From: Rhizobium sp. NZLR1
GTDB taxonomy: Bacteria; Pseudomonadota; Alphaproteobacteria; Rhizobiales; Rhizobiaceae
Assembly (NCBI RefSeq): GCF_017357385.1
Contig: NZ_CP071636.1
Span: 212,670 to 276,669, forward strand
DNA: 64,000 bases
Direction of reading: 5' to 3'
In this document: in pieces, positions 44,101-52,777 of the stretch
Layout: each line of letters starts with the position of its first letter
How positions within the stretch are numbered: position 1 is the first letter of the stretch
Notes under the pieces: generated by a model
What the model saw: the letters and a program-made list of their open reading frames with translations, nothing else
Told to the model about the DNA's origin: nothing
Database searches by the model: none
Translations under genes and position numbers: made by a program

Positions 44101-44728
44101 CGAGGAGTCGTTGAGACGATCGTTGACATTTTTGCTGGTGTCGGCAGGTTTTGCCGTGCGGGCGCACAGCTGCGCAAACGCGTTTCTGGAGCTTCTGCCC
44201 CTTTCGGGTAGAAGCTGCCTGATCACGGACCTGCGCATGCCCGATGTCGACGGCATCGAATTGCTTCAGCGCCTGCATCGGCTGAGTGCGGACGTTCCGG
44301 CAATCGTCATTACCGGCCAGGGCGATGTCGGTGCAGCCGTTAACGCGATGAAGGCGGGGGCATCGGATTTCCTGGAAAAACCTCTCAGGGAGGAAGCGCT
44401 GATCGCGGCCATCAACCTGGCAATGGGTCAAAGGCGGCAAAGTCACACAATCGTCGATTCCGAGAGCGTCGCGGCGCGTGTTCGTCAGCTCACAGATCGC
44501 GAACATCAGGTTCTGACCGGCGTGCTCGACGGCTTGCAGAACAAGATGATCGCCTATCATCTGGGTATCAGCTCGCGTACGGTGGAAGTCCATCGCGCCA
44601 ACGTGATGGCCAAGATGGGCGCCCGCAATCTGGCGGAACTCATGCGCATGGCCATGACCGTTGACGCGGTTGCGCAGTCGACTGAAACCGGACCGACCTC
44701 ACCGGTCTGGCCAGCCTACGCTCGATAG
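44066..44728 (+). CDS. FixJ-like response regulator
   Basis: This is 220 residues. The N-terminal receiver domain has the acidic pocket at Asp11/Asp12 (IHLVDDEES), phosphorylation site Asp55 (LITDLRMPDVDG), VITGQGD and the FLEKPL lysine. The C-terminal LuxR/FixJ helix-turn-helix is LTDREHQVLTGVLDG, IAYHLGISSRTVEVHRANVM. The tail of about 25 residues is unusual and proline/threonine rich. Overlap with the kinase gene indicates they form a pair. By analogy with FixLJ it probably activates a fixK-like gene, perhaps the Crp/Fnr gene at 47779 (inference). Confidence 0.9.
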   Translation: MANDLTIHLVDDEESLRRSLTFLLVSAGFAVRAHSCANAFLELLPLSGRSCLITDLRMPDVDGIELLQRLHRLSADVPAIVITGQGDVGAAVNAMKAGASDFLEKPLREEALIAAINLAMGQRRQSHTIVDSESVAARVRQLTDREHQVLTGVLDGLQNKMIAYHLGISSRTVEVHRANVMAKMGARNLAELMRMAMTVDAVAQSTETGPTSPVWPAYAR

Positions 44729-44817
44729 GCCAAAACTAACCTTTGCAACTGCAATCTACTCAGCTATGGTGCTTTAGAAGACGCTTATAAATGCGTGATC
44801 AAGTCGTGGGGGCGATC

Positions 44818-46596
44818 ATGAGAAACGCAGCAAAGGTCAATCTATTCAGCACGCTTACACCGACCGCTGAGGAAATCTGCAAGCAAGTTCAGCGAATTCT
44901 CGGAAGCGAAGAATTTCACGCGCCGAAACGTGGGCGAAATTTCCTGGAGTTTGTTGTCAACGAAACGCTCGCTGGACGAGCAAGCTTCCTGAAGGCATTT
45001 ACTATTGCAAATGTGGTTTTTGGTCGGGAAGCCTCATTTGACCCGCAGAATGACCCGGTCGTACGCATAGAGGCTGGCCGGATACGAAAAGCCCTGGAAC
45101 GCTATTATCTCGTCGCAGGCCACGCGGACGCGGTCGTCATAACGGTGCCTAAGGGCGGATACGTGCCGCATTTCGAATATACCCGGGACGCGTCGGTACC
45201 GGCGCCACCTCGGAGCGACCCGGAAAACGCGCCTGCCGCAGACCTGGCGGATCAACGACATCCGCTTCAGGAGGGGCAGCCTCCGGCGCTGCCGACCGCT
45301 CGCGGCGTCGCAACCGGACTTCTGGCCGTATTCGTGCTTCTTTTCCTCGCGCTTGCCTCGGGACTTTTGGTTGCGCGACATGCCCAGACCAGTTCTCCGC
45401 CGTCAGCTGCCTCCATGCCGACGGTCGCTGTCGAGTTTTTTGCAACGAGCAGCTCCGTTGACTCCAGTTTGGATATCGCCCGCGGCCTGAGGGACGACAT
45501 TATTGGCCAGCTCGCCCAACGCGATGACATCGTCGTCGTCGCCGATCCGTCAAGAAATGATCATACCGCTGTTGCTGACTACGCGCTTCAAGGCAACATC
45601 CAGATGGACGGACGCAAGCTGCGCTCGGTTGCAAGGCTGGTGCGCCAAGCAGACGGGGCGGTCATTTGGGCCAGTAATTTCGATGCCGATCTTCGCGCTC
45701 AAAACAAGCTCGGCATTCAAACAAGTGTCGCCCGGCAAATCGTCGGCGCCATAGCGCAGCCCCATGGCGCCATCTTTCAGGCCGACACAAGTGTGCTCGC
45801 CACGCCAATGGAGAAGGGCAACCGGGATGCCTATGTCTGTACCTTGGCCTATCAGAGTTATGTCCAGACGATGACCGCTCAAAGTCATAGCGCTGCACGC
45901 GAATGCTTGTGGCAGGCAACCCGGCGAACGCCTGATAGCGCTACATCCTGGGCGCTCTTGTCCATGGTCTACCTTGACGAAATCAGATTTCGCTACAAGC
46001 TCGGGACATCGCCCTCTGTCGAATCTCTCGAACTTGCAACCGTTTCGGCCGAACGGGCCGCTTCGCTCGCGCCGCACGATCCCCAGGTGCTGCGGGCAAG
46101 TATGCTGGTGAACTTCTTCAGGGGGGATATCGACAAGGCACTGGCGGCCGGGACTGCAGCCTATGCTGCAAATCCGAACGATGTGGAGGTTGCGGGCGAA
46201 TACGGCCTGCGACTGGCGATGTCCGGAAAATGGCAATCAGGCTGCGAGTTGATATCAGTCGCAATCGACAAAAATGTCGGCCCCCAAGGCTATTACCAAG
46301 GCGGCATGGCGCTCTGCGCATTTATGCGGGGCGATATGGAAGCCGCGGAACGGTGGTCTCGAAAATCCGATCTCGACTGCAGCCCGATGCGTCACCTCGT
46401 ATTGCTATCCATTCTTGGAGCCGCTGGGAAGATGGATGAAGCCAAGCTGGAACAGGATTGGCTCCATGTCAATGCGCCCGCATTGATGACGAACATCCGC
46501 CAGGAGATTTCCCTACGCCTTAAGCGCCCGGAAGATCAGGAGCGGTTTTTTGACGGGCTGCGCGCCGCTGGCGTGGCCGTCAACCTCCCATCGTAA
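44818..46596 (+). CDS. Winged-helix/transmembrane/TPR regulatory protein (family copy 2)
   Basis: This is 592 residues from ATG at 44818 (GGGGG upstream); an ATG at 44791 is possible. The N-terminal domain has FHAPKRGRNFLEFVVNETLAG, FLKAFTIANVVFGREASFD, VRIEAGRIRKALERYYL and VPKGGYVPHFE, one membrane helix (LLAVFVLLFLALASGLLV), the DIARGLRDDIIGQLAQ / VIWASNFDADL domain, and a helical TPR-like half (GEYGLRLAMSGKW, GYYQGGMALCAFMRGDMEAAERWS). It closely matches copy 1 along its length and lies just behind the FixLJ-like pair. Confidence 0.75.
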   Translation: MRNAAKVNLFSTLTPTAEEICKQVQRILGSEEFHAPKRGRNFLEFVVNETLAGRASFLKAFTIANVVFGREASFDPQNDPVVRIEAGRIRKALERYYLVAGHADAVVITVPKGGYVPHFEYTRDASVPAPPRSDPENAPAADLADQRHPLQEGQPPALPTARGVATGLLAVFVLLFLALASGLLVARHAQTSSPPSAASMPTVAVEFFATSSSVDSSLDIARGLRDDIIGQLAQRDDIVVVADPSRNDHTAVADYALQGNIQMDGRKLRSVARLVRQADGAVIWASNFDADLRAQNKLGIQTSVARQIVGAIAQPHGAIFQADTSVLATPMEKGNRDAYVCTLAYQSYVQTMTAQSHSAARECLWQATRRTPDSATSWALLSMVYLDEIRFRYKLGTSPSVESLELATVSAERAASLAPHDPQVLRASMLVNFFRGDIDKALAAGTAAYAANPNDVEVAGEYGLRLAMSGKWQSGCELISVAIDKNVGPQGYYQGGMALCAFMRGDMEAAERWSRKSDLDCSPMRHLVLLSILGAAGKMDEAKLEQDWLHVNAPALMTNIRQEISLRLKRPEDQERFFDGLRAAGVAVNLPS

Positions 46597-46662
46597 AAAT
46601 AGCGCGTCGCCCCAAAATCCGATCACCCGAGAAGACGACGGTAAAGACTCAAAATGCGACGG

Positions 46663-47628
46663 CTATGGCTCGGAGCCCGAACGGCCCAGCTTGCGGCTGG
46701 TTGAAATCTCCTTCGTGATTTGAGCGGCAACCTCATCCTCGACATCGAGAATGGTTTGATCACTGAGGTCGCGATCATATTGATTTGCCCAGACGACCGT
46801 GCCATCGGCGCCGTTTATCAGGCGGACATGCAGACGTAGAGCCGCGCCGCCCTCGACAAGAGCACTTCCCTGCAAATTGAAGAGCGGGCCGATAGGCTCC
46901 ATGCCGGATTGCCCGGGAGCGAGCACGACAAAGTCGTCCACCTTGACGAGCTTGGCGATGAGTTGATCGACCACTCCCTTCGCAAAGTCTGCTCCTTGCG
47001 CGGTAGCCCCGAGGGCTGCGAAGGGTTCGACGACAATCCTGGTCTTGCTGTTCAGCATTGACTGGGCAGGAGCTGGCAGCGTCCCCGCCGGCAAGAGGTA
47101 GGATGCGAGGGGACGGATGAGGGCGAGAACCACCATAGCGCCCAACAGGGCCGGAATGCCGATCGGCAGGAGGAGATCTCGATAGGTCAGCGGTCGCTCG
47201 TGTCCGGGGGGATTTTCCTTTTTCTCGTAACTTGGCGCAGACACGTCGCCTGGCTTGGAGTCGTTTTCACCGCTCGAAAAGTGCGGAACATAGCCCCCCT
47301 TGGGAATGGTGATCCGAATCGGGTCGCTGCCTCCGGAAACGAGATAGTATCGTTCGATTGCGCGACGGATACGCCCCGCCTCGATACGGACAACAGGATC
47401 GTTCTGCGCGTCGAAGGAGGCATCGCGTCCGAATACCGCCTGCGCAATCGTAGAGGCCTTGAGCTGCTCGCCGTGCCCATCGAGCGTCTCTTCTACGATA
47501 TATTGGAGAAAGCGGCGCCCGCGTTCGGGAGCGAGGAATTCCGAACTTGCGAGCATACGATCAAGCTGAGCACGAATGCTTGCGGATTCTTGTCGTGCCT
47601 GGCTGTCCCCTCCCTCTTCCGGTGCCAT
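46663..47628 (-). CDS. Winged-helix/transmembrane protein without TPR (family copy 3, short)
   Basis: This is 321 residues from ATG at 47628 behind GGGAGGTCTAA. It has the same N-terminal domain (FLAPERGRRFLQYIVEETLDG, VRIEAGRIRRAIERYYL, IPKGGYVPHF), a membrane helix (LLPIGIPALLGAMVVLALI) and the periplasmic-type domain IVVEPFAALGATAQGADFAKG / VVWANQYDRDL. It stops where the other two copies begin their TPR half, so it is a natural short form or a truncated paralogue. It converges with copy 2 and is divergent from the Crp/Fnr gene. Confidence 0.72.
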   Translation of the reverse strand: MAPEEGGDSQARQESASIRAQLDRMLASSEFLAPERGRRFLQYIVEETLDGHGEQLKASTIAQAVFGRDASFDAQNDPVVRIEAGRIRRAIERYYLVSGGSDPIRITIPKGGYVPHFSSGENDSKPGDVSAPSYEKKENPPGHERPLTYRDLLLPIGIPALLGAMVVLALIRPLASYLLPAGTLPAPAQSMLNSKTRIVVEPFAALGATAQGADFAKGVVDQLIAKLVKVDDFVVLAPGQSGMEPIGPLFNLQGSALVEGGAALRLHVRLINGADGTVVWANQYDRDLSDQTILDVEDEVAAQITKEISTSRKLGRSGSEP

Positions 47629-47778
47629 TTAGACCTCCCGCGATACGGCTCTCCAGGGGCAATAGCTTATACACCAGTCCGTGATCGCCTGCTTCCGTAG
47701 CAATACGTAAGGGGTATCTCGAATACCGGGACATGCAACGATTGCTTATGCTGCAGCGTCGGATGGGGGGCGATTCAC

Positions 47779-48423
47779 ATGTTTCAGGCTCAGGCGATCG
47801 GAAAATACACGACGGTTCCCGACCACCGCCACAGGGCGGGTTCAGGGGCGGCAAAAGATCAGTCAATAAAATTCAGCGCCGACGAGACGATCTATAGCGA
47901 AGGCGAACACGTTATTGCGATCTACCAGGTCGAAGCAGGCGCAGTCCGGATATACCGCCTGACATCGAACGGCCAGCGGCACATCTTATCGTTCTGCGGC
48001 AAGGGCGAATGGTTCGGGCTCGAGATCGGAAATGTGCGAACCGATTTTGCAGAAGCCATCTGCGAAACTCGCATAAGACCGTTTCGTACCAATCAGGACG
48101 CAGTCGTTCCCATCGATCTTTTGCAGATTGCCCTGACGGGCCTTGCGAAGGCACAGCAAAAACAACTCATCATCAGCGAGCAAAGCGCGCTGAAGCGCCT
48201 TGCGGCCTTTGTTCAGGAGATGGTTGACCGTCATCCCGAGGATCCGGAATTCGATATCATGATGTGTCGCAGCGACATTGCCGACTATCTTGGCCTGACG
48301 GTTGAAACGGTTGCCCGCTCTTTCACGAAGCTGCGGGAAAAACACATCCTTCGTCTCAACGGCAAATCGCAACGAATTGTCCGGCTTCTCGACCGCGATG
48401 CACTCATCGCCTTAACGATTTAG
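47779..48423 (+). CDS. Crp/Fnr-family regulator, FixK-like
   Basis: This is 214 residues. A cyclic-nucleotide-binding-type beta barrel (IYSEGEHVIAIYQVEAGAVRIYRL, GQRHILSFCGKGEWFGLE) is followed by the dimer helix and a Crp-type helix-turn-helix (CRSDIADYLGLTVETVARSFTKLREKHIL). The N-terminal cysteine cluster of oxygen-sensing FNR is absent (the only early Cys is in SFCGKG), so it is a FixK-type regulator. It is divergent from the short winged-helix gene. It is a good candidate to bind the TTGAT-N4-ATCAA sites of this window. Confidence 0.88.
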   Translation: MFQAQAIGKYTTVPDHRHRAGSGAAKDQSIKFSADETIYSEGEHVIAIYQVEAGAVRIYRLTSNGQRHILSFCGKGEWFGLEIGNVRTDFAEAICETRIRPFRTNQDAVVPIDLLQIALTGLAKAQQKQLIISEQSALKRLAAFVQEMVDRHPEDPEFDIMMCRSDIADYLGLTVETVARSFTKLREKHILRLNGKSQRIVRLLDRDALIALTI

Positions 48424-48440
48424 CGAAAGCGGCCATCGCC

Positions 48441-48546
48441 TAAAGCATGTCGCCCGGAAGTGTGCAGCGGTTCCGGGATAACGACATGCACAAAAACAAA
48501 GGCCTAAGGCGCGTCGGATGAATAAAGTTTGATGCGACGCGCTTTG
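48441..48546. repeat. RIME-like intergenic repeat, family A copy 3
   Basis: CATGTCGCCCGGAAGTGTGCAG, TTCCGGGATAACGACATG, linker CAAAAACAAAGG, then GCGCGTCGGATGA...TGATGCGACGCGC. Same orientation and order as copy 2. It starts 18 bases after the Crp/Fnr stop and probably ends its transcript. Confidence 0.8.
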
Positions 48547-48570
48547 GACCGCAACAAAGGGGATTGAACC

Positions 48571-48921
48571 ATGACAGATGCGTCCCGCAAAAGACCGACC
48601 AAGGGATTTGTTGCAGGCTTGATCGGCGCGGCAGCGTTGGGGGCGGTTTCTCAAGTGACCGTCGCCCGCGCCGAGGACGATCCCTTCTCCCAGTTTCCGT
48701 TGGTCATCCATTGCAAGTACAATGAGACGTACCATGCGTTTTACATATCGCGGGTCTCCCATGACGGTGTGGCGACTTATGTGGCATCTGATCGGATCGC
48801 CGGCACGATCACGCTTGATGGAAAGGCTAAGGCGATCGGTGGGGCGGGAGGCGGCAGCTGTGTCGGCAAGACATTGGTGGAGCTTCGCGCATCGCAACAA
48901 GCTTATGATTTGAAACCTTAG
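48571..48921 (+). CDS. Small exported hypothetical protein
   Basis: This is 116 residues. AAAGGGG lies upstream of the ATG at 48571. An N-terminal basic leader and hydrophobic segment (GFVAGLIGAAALGAVSQVTVARAED) form a likely signal peptide. The mature part has two cysteines (IHCKYNETYHAFYISRVS and GGGSCVGKTL) that could form a disulfide. I do not recognise the family. It lies between two intergenic repeats. Confidence 0.72.
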   Translation: MTDASRKRPTKGFVAGLIGAAALGAVSQVTVARAEDDPFSQFPLVIHCKYNETYHAFYISRVSHDGVATYVASDRIAGTITLDGKAKAIGGAGGGSCVGKTLVELRASQQAYDLKP

Positions 48922-48928
48922 AGATGCC

Positions 48929-49025
48929 GAAAGTGTGAGCGGTTTTCGGACGAAATCATGCTTTAACCGATTAATTTAGAACAGGATTCAGACTATGGGC
49001 TGGCCGGCTTGAAGGCATCCTGCTC
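48929..49025. repeat. Palindrome-bounded intergenic repeat, family B copy 3
   Basis: GTGTGAGCGGTTTTCGGA leader (48934), a CATGCTTTAACC linker, AGAACAGGATTCAG (48978) and an imperfect partner GCATCCTGCTCC (49015). Matches copies at 26855 and 17415. It lies between converging genes. Confidence 0.72.
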
Positions 49026-49055
49026 CAGCGCGTCTCATCTGCTTTGCCGGCAGGC

Positions 49056-50996
49056 TCACTTAGCCGGCGTCGCCGCGTTTGCCTGCTGCGCGCGGATTGC
49101 TTGAGCGGCTGCCGCGGCGCCCTTTTCGTCTCCTCCGACCTGCACCGTCGGCTGCGCGAATGCGATCCCGTTGGCCAGGAACACCTCGCGAATTTTGGCA
49201 TAGGCCTTGCGACGGATATACGTCTGCATACCCGGAACCGTAGTCATGGCGAAGCTCAACACGATGCCGTAGTCGCCGAACTGCTCGACGCCCTTCATTT
49301 TCAGCGGCTCGAGGAAGTTCGGCCCGAGTTCCGGATCTTCCACCAGTTCTGCTCCGATCTTCTTGGTCAGCTTGCGCGCCTTGTCTATATCGGTATCGAA
49401 CCCGACGGTGATCCTGAACTTGTCGATCACCCAGTCCCGGCTCATGTTTTCGACAGCACCCAGTTCGCTGAACGGCACCGTGAACACTGGGCCGCGATGA
49501 TGGCGCAGACGAACCGAGCGGAGGCTGAAGCTCTCCACCGTTCCCTTGTAATCCTTGGCCTGGATGTATTCGCCCACACGGAAAGCGTCGTCGAGCATAT
49601 AGAACACACCGTTAATGATGTCCTTCACCAAAGTCTGTGAGCCAAAACCGATGGCCACACCGAAGATGCCCGCTCCCGCGATCAACGGACCGATCTGTAC
49701 ACCCAATTGCGCCAGCACGATCAGTCCCGCCATGACCGCAACAGCGACGGCCAATGCGTTGCGAAAAATCGGAAGAAGCGTGCGGAACCGGGCACGTCGG
49801 GCCGCGTCCGCCGGCGCGAGCGATGTCGTGCCGGTCGATACGCGCAGCGTTCGGTCGATCCAGCCCCGTGCCATCTGCCAGAGAAGGTCGGCAACCACGA
49901 GGATGAGAACGCTTTTCAGGCCGCCGTAAAAAAACGCGGCGATCATCGGATCGCGCTGACCCAGCGTGTCCGGATTGAGATGCCAGACAAGCGCCAGCCA
50001 TCCCACGGCGAGGACGAGAACCGCGGCGCGTGCCCCTCGCGCGACCAAGATACCGTGCAGGCTACCGGGATCGCTGGTGAAGGATAGCGCCAGGCGACCG
50101 ACGGCGTTCAGGATACCCGGCAACACCAGCGCGTAGATGCCGATCCAGAAGAGGCCCCTCATATTGAGACACCAGACGAGCCACAGGACGACGAGGTAGG
50201 CCGTTATCGCCACTTTCCAGGCGCGGCTTCCCTCCCAGATCGACCATGCTGCCTCGATCGCAAGCAGCAGTCCAACCACCGAGAAGCAGTAGCTGATAGC
50301 ATAGCTGATCTCAGGGGAAACGCCGAGTGGCTCGCCGACGGCCGCGGTGGCGAGCGCAAAACAAATGAGCCCGGACAGGACCAACAGCCTCCTGCGCAGG
50401 GCGGAACCCATTGCCGCCACGGACAGGAGCGCGGCAGCCAATCGAAACAGGATAAACGCCGAGAGATAAGCAAGAAGCGTCACACGTGCGAGTGGCGGCC
50501 AGTCGATCGCGAAAAATACGATACCCATCGCTCCGGCGAAGATGCCGATCGGGATAAGCCGGCCAAGCAATGCCTCGCGGCGCGCGGCAAACCTGCGATA
50601 CACCGCCTCGGCGGCGAGACCGAAAGCGACCAAGCCGCCGAATATCACGAAGACCGGCGCATAGCCCCTGCTGGCGGCTTCGCGCCTTGCTCTCGTCGCC
50701 GCCGCCGTCACTTCCGCCGGTATCGCAGGTATCGCCGAAAGGATCTGGTTCACCCGCAGCCGCGCCCCAGCCTCCCACTTGGCCAAGGCCGAATTGCCCG
50801 CCGGTGAAACGGGTGTCGCAAGCTCGCTCTGCTTGCGGCTATCGAGCCAGGCCTTTACGTCCGGATCCTGCAGCAGGCGAACGAGTTCGTCGATTTTCTG
50901 CTGCGGTTCCGCCAGTGGAGTCTGCGCCCATGCATTTAACGCGAAGAGAAAAACGGCGATGAAGGAAAGAAGCCATCTCAACCTGGAACTCCTCAC
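49056..50996 (-). CDS. Large MscS-family mechanosensitive channel
   Basis: This is a 646-residue inner-membrane channel. A signal-like N-terminus (WLLSFIAVFLFALNAWA), a periplasmic extension, about ten membrane segments and the MscS pore-lining helix with GAGIFGVAIGFGSQTLVKDIINGVF (about residues 445-470) are followed by the cytoplasmic beta domain (DAFRVGEYIQ, GTVESFSLRSVRLRHHRG) and an alpha/beta domain. This is the layout of YbdG/MscM-type channels that release solutes under membrane tension. The ATG overlaps the stop of the DUF900 hydrolase (ATGA). Confidence 0.92.
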   Translation of the reverse strand: MRSSRLRWLLSFIAVFLFALNAWAQTPLAEPQQKIDELVRLLQDPDVKAWLDSRKQSELATPVSPAGNSALAKWEAGARLRVNQILSAIPAIPAEVTAAATRARREAASRGYAPVFVIFGGLVAFGLAAEAVYRRFAARREALLGRLIPIGIFAGAMGIVFFAIDWPPLARVTLLAYLSAFILFRLAAALLSVAAMGSALRRRLLVLSGLICFALATAAVGEPLGVSPEISYAISYCFSVVGLLLAIEAAWSIWEGSRAWKVAITAYLVVLWLVWCLNMRGLFWIGIYALVLPGILNAVGRLALSFTSDPGSLHGILVARGARAAVLVLAVGWLALVWHLNPDTLGQRDPMIAAFFYGGLKSVLILVVADLLWQMARGWIDRTLRVSTGTTSLAPADAARRARFRTLLPIFRNALAVAVAVMAGLIVLAQLGVQIGPLIAGAGIFGVAIGFGSQTLVKDIINGVFYMLDDAFRVGEYIQAKDYKGTVESFSLRSVRLRHHRGPVFTVPFSELGAVENMSRDWVIDKFRITVGFDTDIDKARKLTKKIGAELVEDPELGPNFLEPLKMKGVEQFGDYGIVLSFAMTTVPGMQTYIRRKAYAKIREVFLANGIAFAQPTVQVGGDEKGAAAAAQAIRAQQANAATPAK

Positions 50997-52204
50997 TGCG
51001 TCAGCGTTTGTTGCTTCAGGTCGCCGTCGAGTGTCTCCTTAGCGGATCGTGGGGGTCTCTTCTGTATGACGGGCTGCTCGATGATCTCAATCGGTGCCGC
51101 GACCGCGGTAGCGGCAACGGTGCCGATATTGGTCACCGTTCCGCCGACGACGGCCGTAATGCCTTGGCCCAATGTGACCTTGGAATCGGTAAGGGTCTGG
51201 CCGGTCATGAGGCGCTGACCGATGAGTTGGACAATCTCGGGACTTTCGGCGAATTTGCCATGGTTTAGACTGTCGTTGCTCTTCACCTTCGTCAGGTCGA
51301 TGGCGGTGATGCCGGCTTTTTCCAGCTTCGAGCGGTAGGGCTCTTCGGCCGGATTGATCGCGCCGAGACGGGAGACGCGTCCCGTGATGAAGCTGGAGAT
51401 CGCAAGCGCCTTGTCATCCTGAGAGACGAAGATCGTGAATTTTGGACGTGGCTCGCCCATCTCCACATATTGTTTGGCGAAGACCTGGATGTCGATGTCA
51501 GGCGAGGCCAGTATGACATTGTGGATCTTCGAATTGACGTGGCCGTCGCGTATCCCCATCTGCCGCAGAGATTCCATGGCAAGCCAAGTCCCCATCGAAT
51601 GGGCCATGATGGTGATGTCCTTGACGTTGGGATCAGCTGCCAGCGTGCGCAGTGCCTGCTCCAGCGCCGTACGCGAATAGTTCGTACTTTCCTTGTCGTA
51701 TTCGTAGGCGGTGATCTCCGCTCGCGACGGCCAGGTGAACAAGACCGGCGTCGCCTGCATCTTGCTATCGTGGACGATCTGCGCCAGCCGGAAAACCGAA
51801 TCCTCATAGGTGTTGTTGAAGCCGTGAACGAAGACGAGCGCATGTCCGCCGTTCACATGCTGCCGGAACCAGACGCGGCCTTGTGCCACCGTGTCGATCT
51901 GCTGAACACTGGTCACGGCAAAGTCGGTGGCAGGATTCGGAGGAAGGCGCTTTGGCCACTGCACGGTGCCGACTTCGCGCTTTGCCGGGATAGAAATCGA
52001 GATCTGGGTCAGATGCGGTTTGGGACTGCGCTCGCCGTTGAAGAGCGTGGCGGGGCTTCCCGAAGGCTCGCGCGTGGTCGCGACCAGCATGTCGACCCTA
52101 GCTGTCGGGGGCATCGACGATGACGTTGAAACCGGTGTCATCACGCCGCCCGGATGCCCGCAACTCGTCAGAAGAAGAAAAAGAGCCACACCACATTTTG
52201 CCAT
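50993..52204 (-). CDS. DUF900 alpha/beta-hydrolase lipoprotein
   Basis: This is 403 residues from ATG at 52204. The N-terminus is a lipoprotein signal (VALFLLLTSCGHPGG, lipobox Leu-Thr-Ser-Cys). The hydrolase part shows HALVFVHGFNNTYEDSVFRLAQI, FTWPSRAE and the nucleophile elbow MAHSMGTWLAMESLRQMG, typical of DUF900 proteins. It is likely anchored to a membrane facing the periplasm. It is translationally coupled to the MscS channel, so both may respond to osmotic or envelope stress (inference). The substrate is unknown. Confidence 0.88.
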   Translation of the reverse strand: MAKCGVALFLLLTSCGHPGGVMTPVSTSSSMPPTARVDMLVATTREPSGSPATLFNGERSPKPHLTQISISIPAKREVGTVQWPKRLPPNPATDFAVTSVQQIDTVAQGRVWFRQHVNGGHALVFVHGFNNTYEDSVFRLAQIVHDSKMQATPVLFTWPSRAEITAYEYDKESTNYSRTALEQALRTLAADPNVKDITIMAHSMGTWLAMESLRQMGIRDGHVNSKIHNVILASPDIDIQVFAKQYVEMGEPRPKFTIFVSQDDKALAISSFITGRVSRLGAINPAEEPYRSKLEKAGITAIDLTKVKSNDSLNHGKFAESPEIVQLIGQRLMTGQTLTDSKVTLGQGITAVVGGTVTNIGTVAATAVAAPIEIIEQPVIQKRPPRSAKETLDGDLKQQTLTQ

Positions 52205-52537
52205 GCACGCATCCACGCATCCTGCGATCGCTCAGGAGGAAGCTTTCCGAGCCCAAACACTAGCAGGCTGACCATGCCGACACCTGTAGCATCACGTAAT
52301 ATCTGTAGGTTTTCCGATGATCAGCCATGGTCTCAGCTTTCCGAATTGCCGGATCCCGACCGCAGATGCTTGCGCCTCTACCGAAGGGGACGGCGACCAA
52401 TGAGAACTGCGCAATTGCCGGTCGCGATCGCTGGGATGGCCTTATCAGCGGGAACGAAATCCAGACGCCATGGTTAAGCCCTGGAGCGGCGCCTCGTCCC
52501 GGGAGCCGCGCGAGGAGATGTAGCCGAGGAGCATGTT
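52205..52537. other. Divergent intergenic region with an EcfG-like promoter candidate
   Basis: This 333-base stretch separates the lipoprotein hydrolase and the 79-residue gene. The only recognised element is GGAAC-N16-GGTT at 52451-52475. No hairpin or gene was seen. Confidence 0.5.
52451..52475 (+). promoter_or_regulatory. EcfG-type promoter candidate (GGAAC-N16-GGTT)
   Basis: GGAAC at 52451-52455 and GGTT at 52472-52475, spacing 16. One base differs from CGTT. It points toward the 79-residue gene at 52538 and the sigma-factor gene beyond. Confidence 0.4.
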
Positions 52538-52777
52538 GTGAATGTCCTGATGTTCAACAGAGTGAGAAACAGTCACGACGGTCCCGATGCCCCTTTCGTG
52601 ACCACGGACGGTGATAATCGGAAGCTCTACAGGTTCGCTCTGCAATACGATATGGACGGCAAAAGCTGGGCGACTGAAATATGGGCCTATTCCTCTCAAG
52701 ATGCCGAAGAGCGCGTGGCCGCGATGCGCCGATCGATGACGATGTGCGGCCAACTTTACGGCGAGGTGGAAGTTTAA
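52538..52777 (+). CDS. Small hypothetical protein, 79 aa
   Basis: GGAGCATGTTGTGA precedes the start at 52538. The protein has YRFALQYDMDGKSWATEIWAYSSQDAEERVAAMRRSM, a strand-strand-helix pattern, with no signal or membrane segment. I do not recognise the family. It precedes the EcfG-like sigma factor by about 190 bases on the same strand and has a stress-type promoter candidate. Confidence 0.7.
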   Translation: MNVLMFNRVRNSHDGPDAPFVTTDGDNRKLYRFALQYDMDGKSWATEIWAYSSQDAEERVAAMRRSMTMCGQLYGEVEV

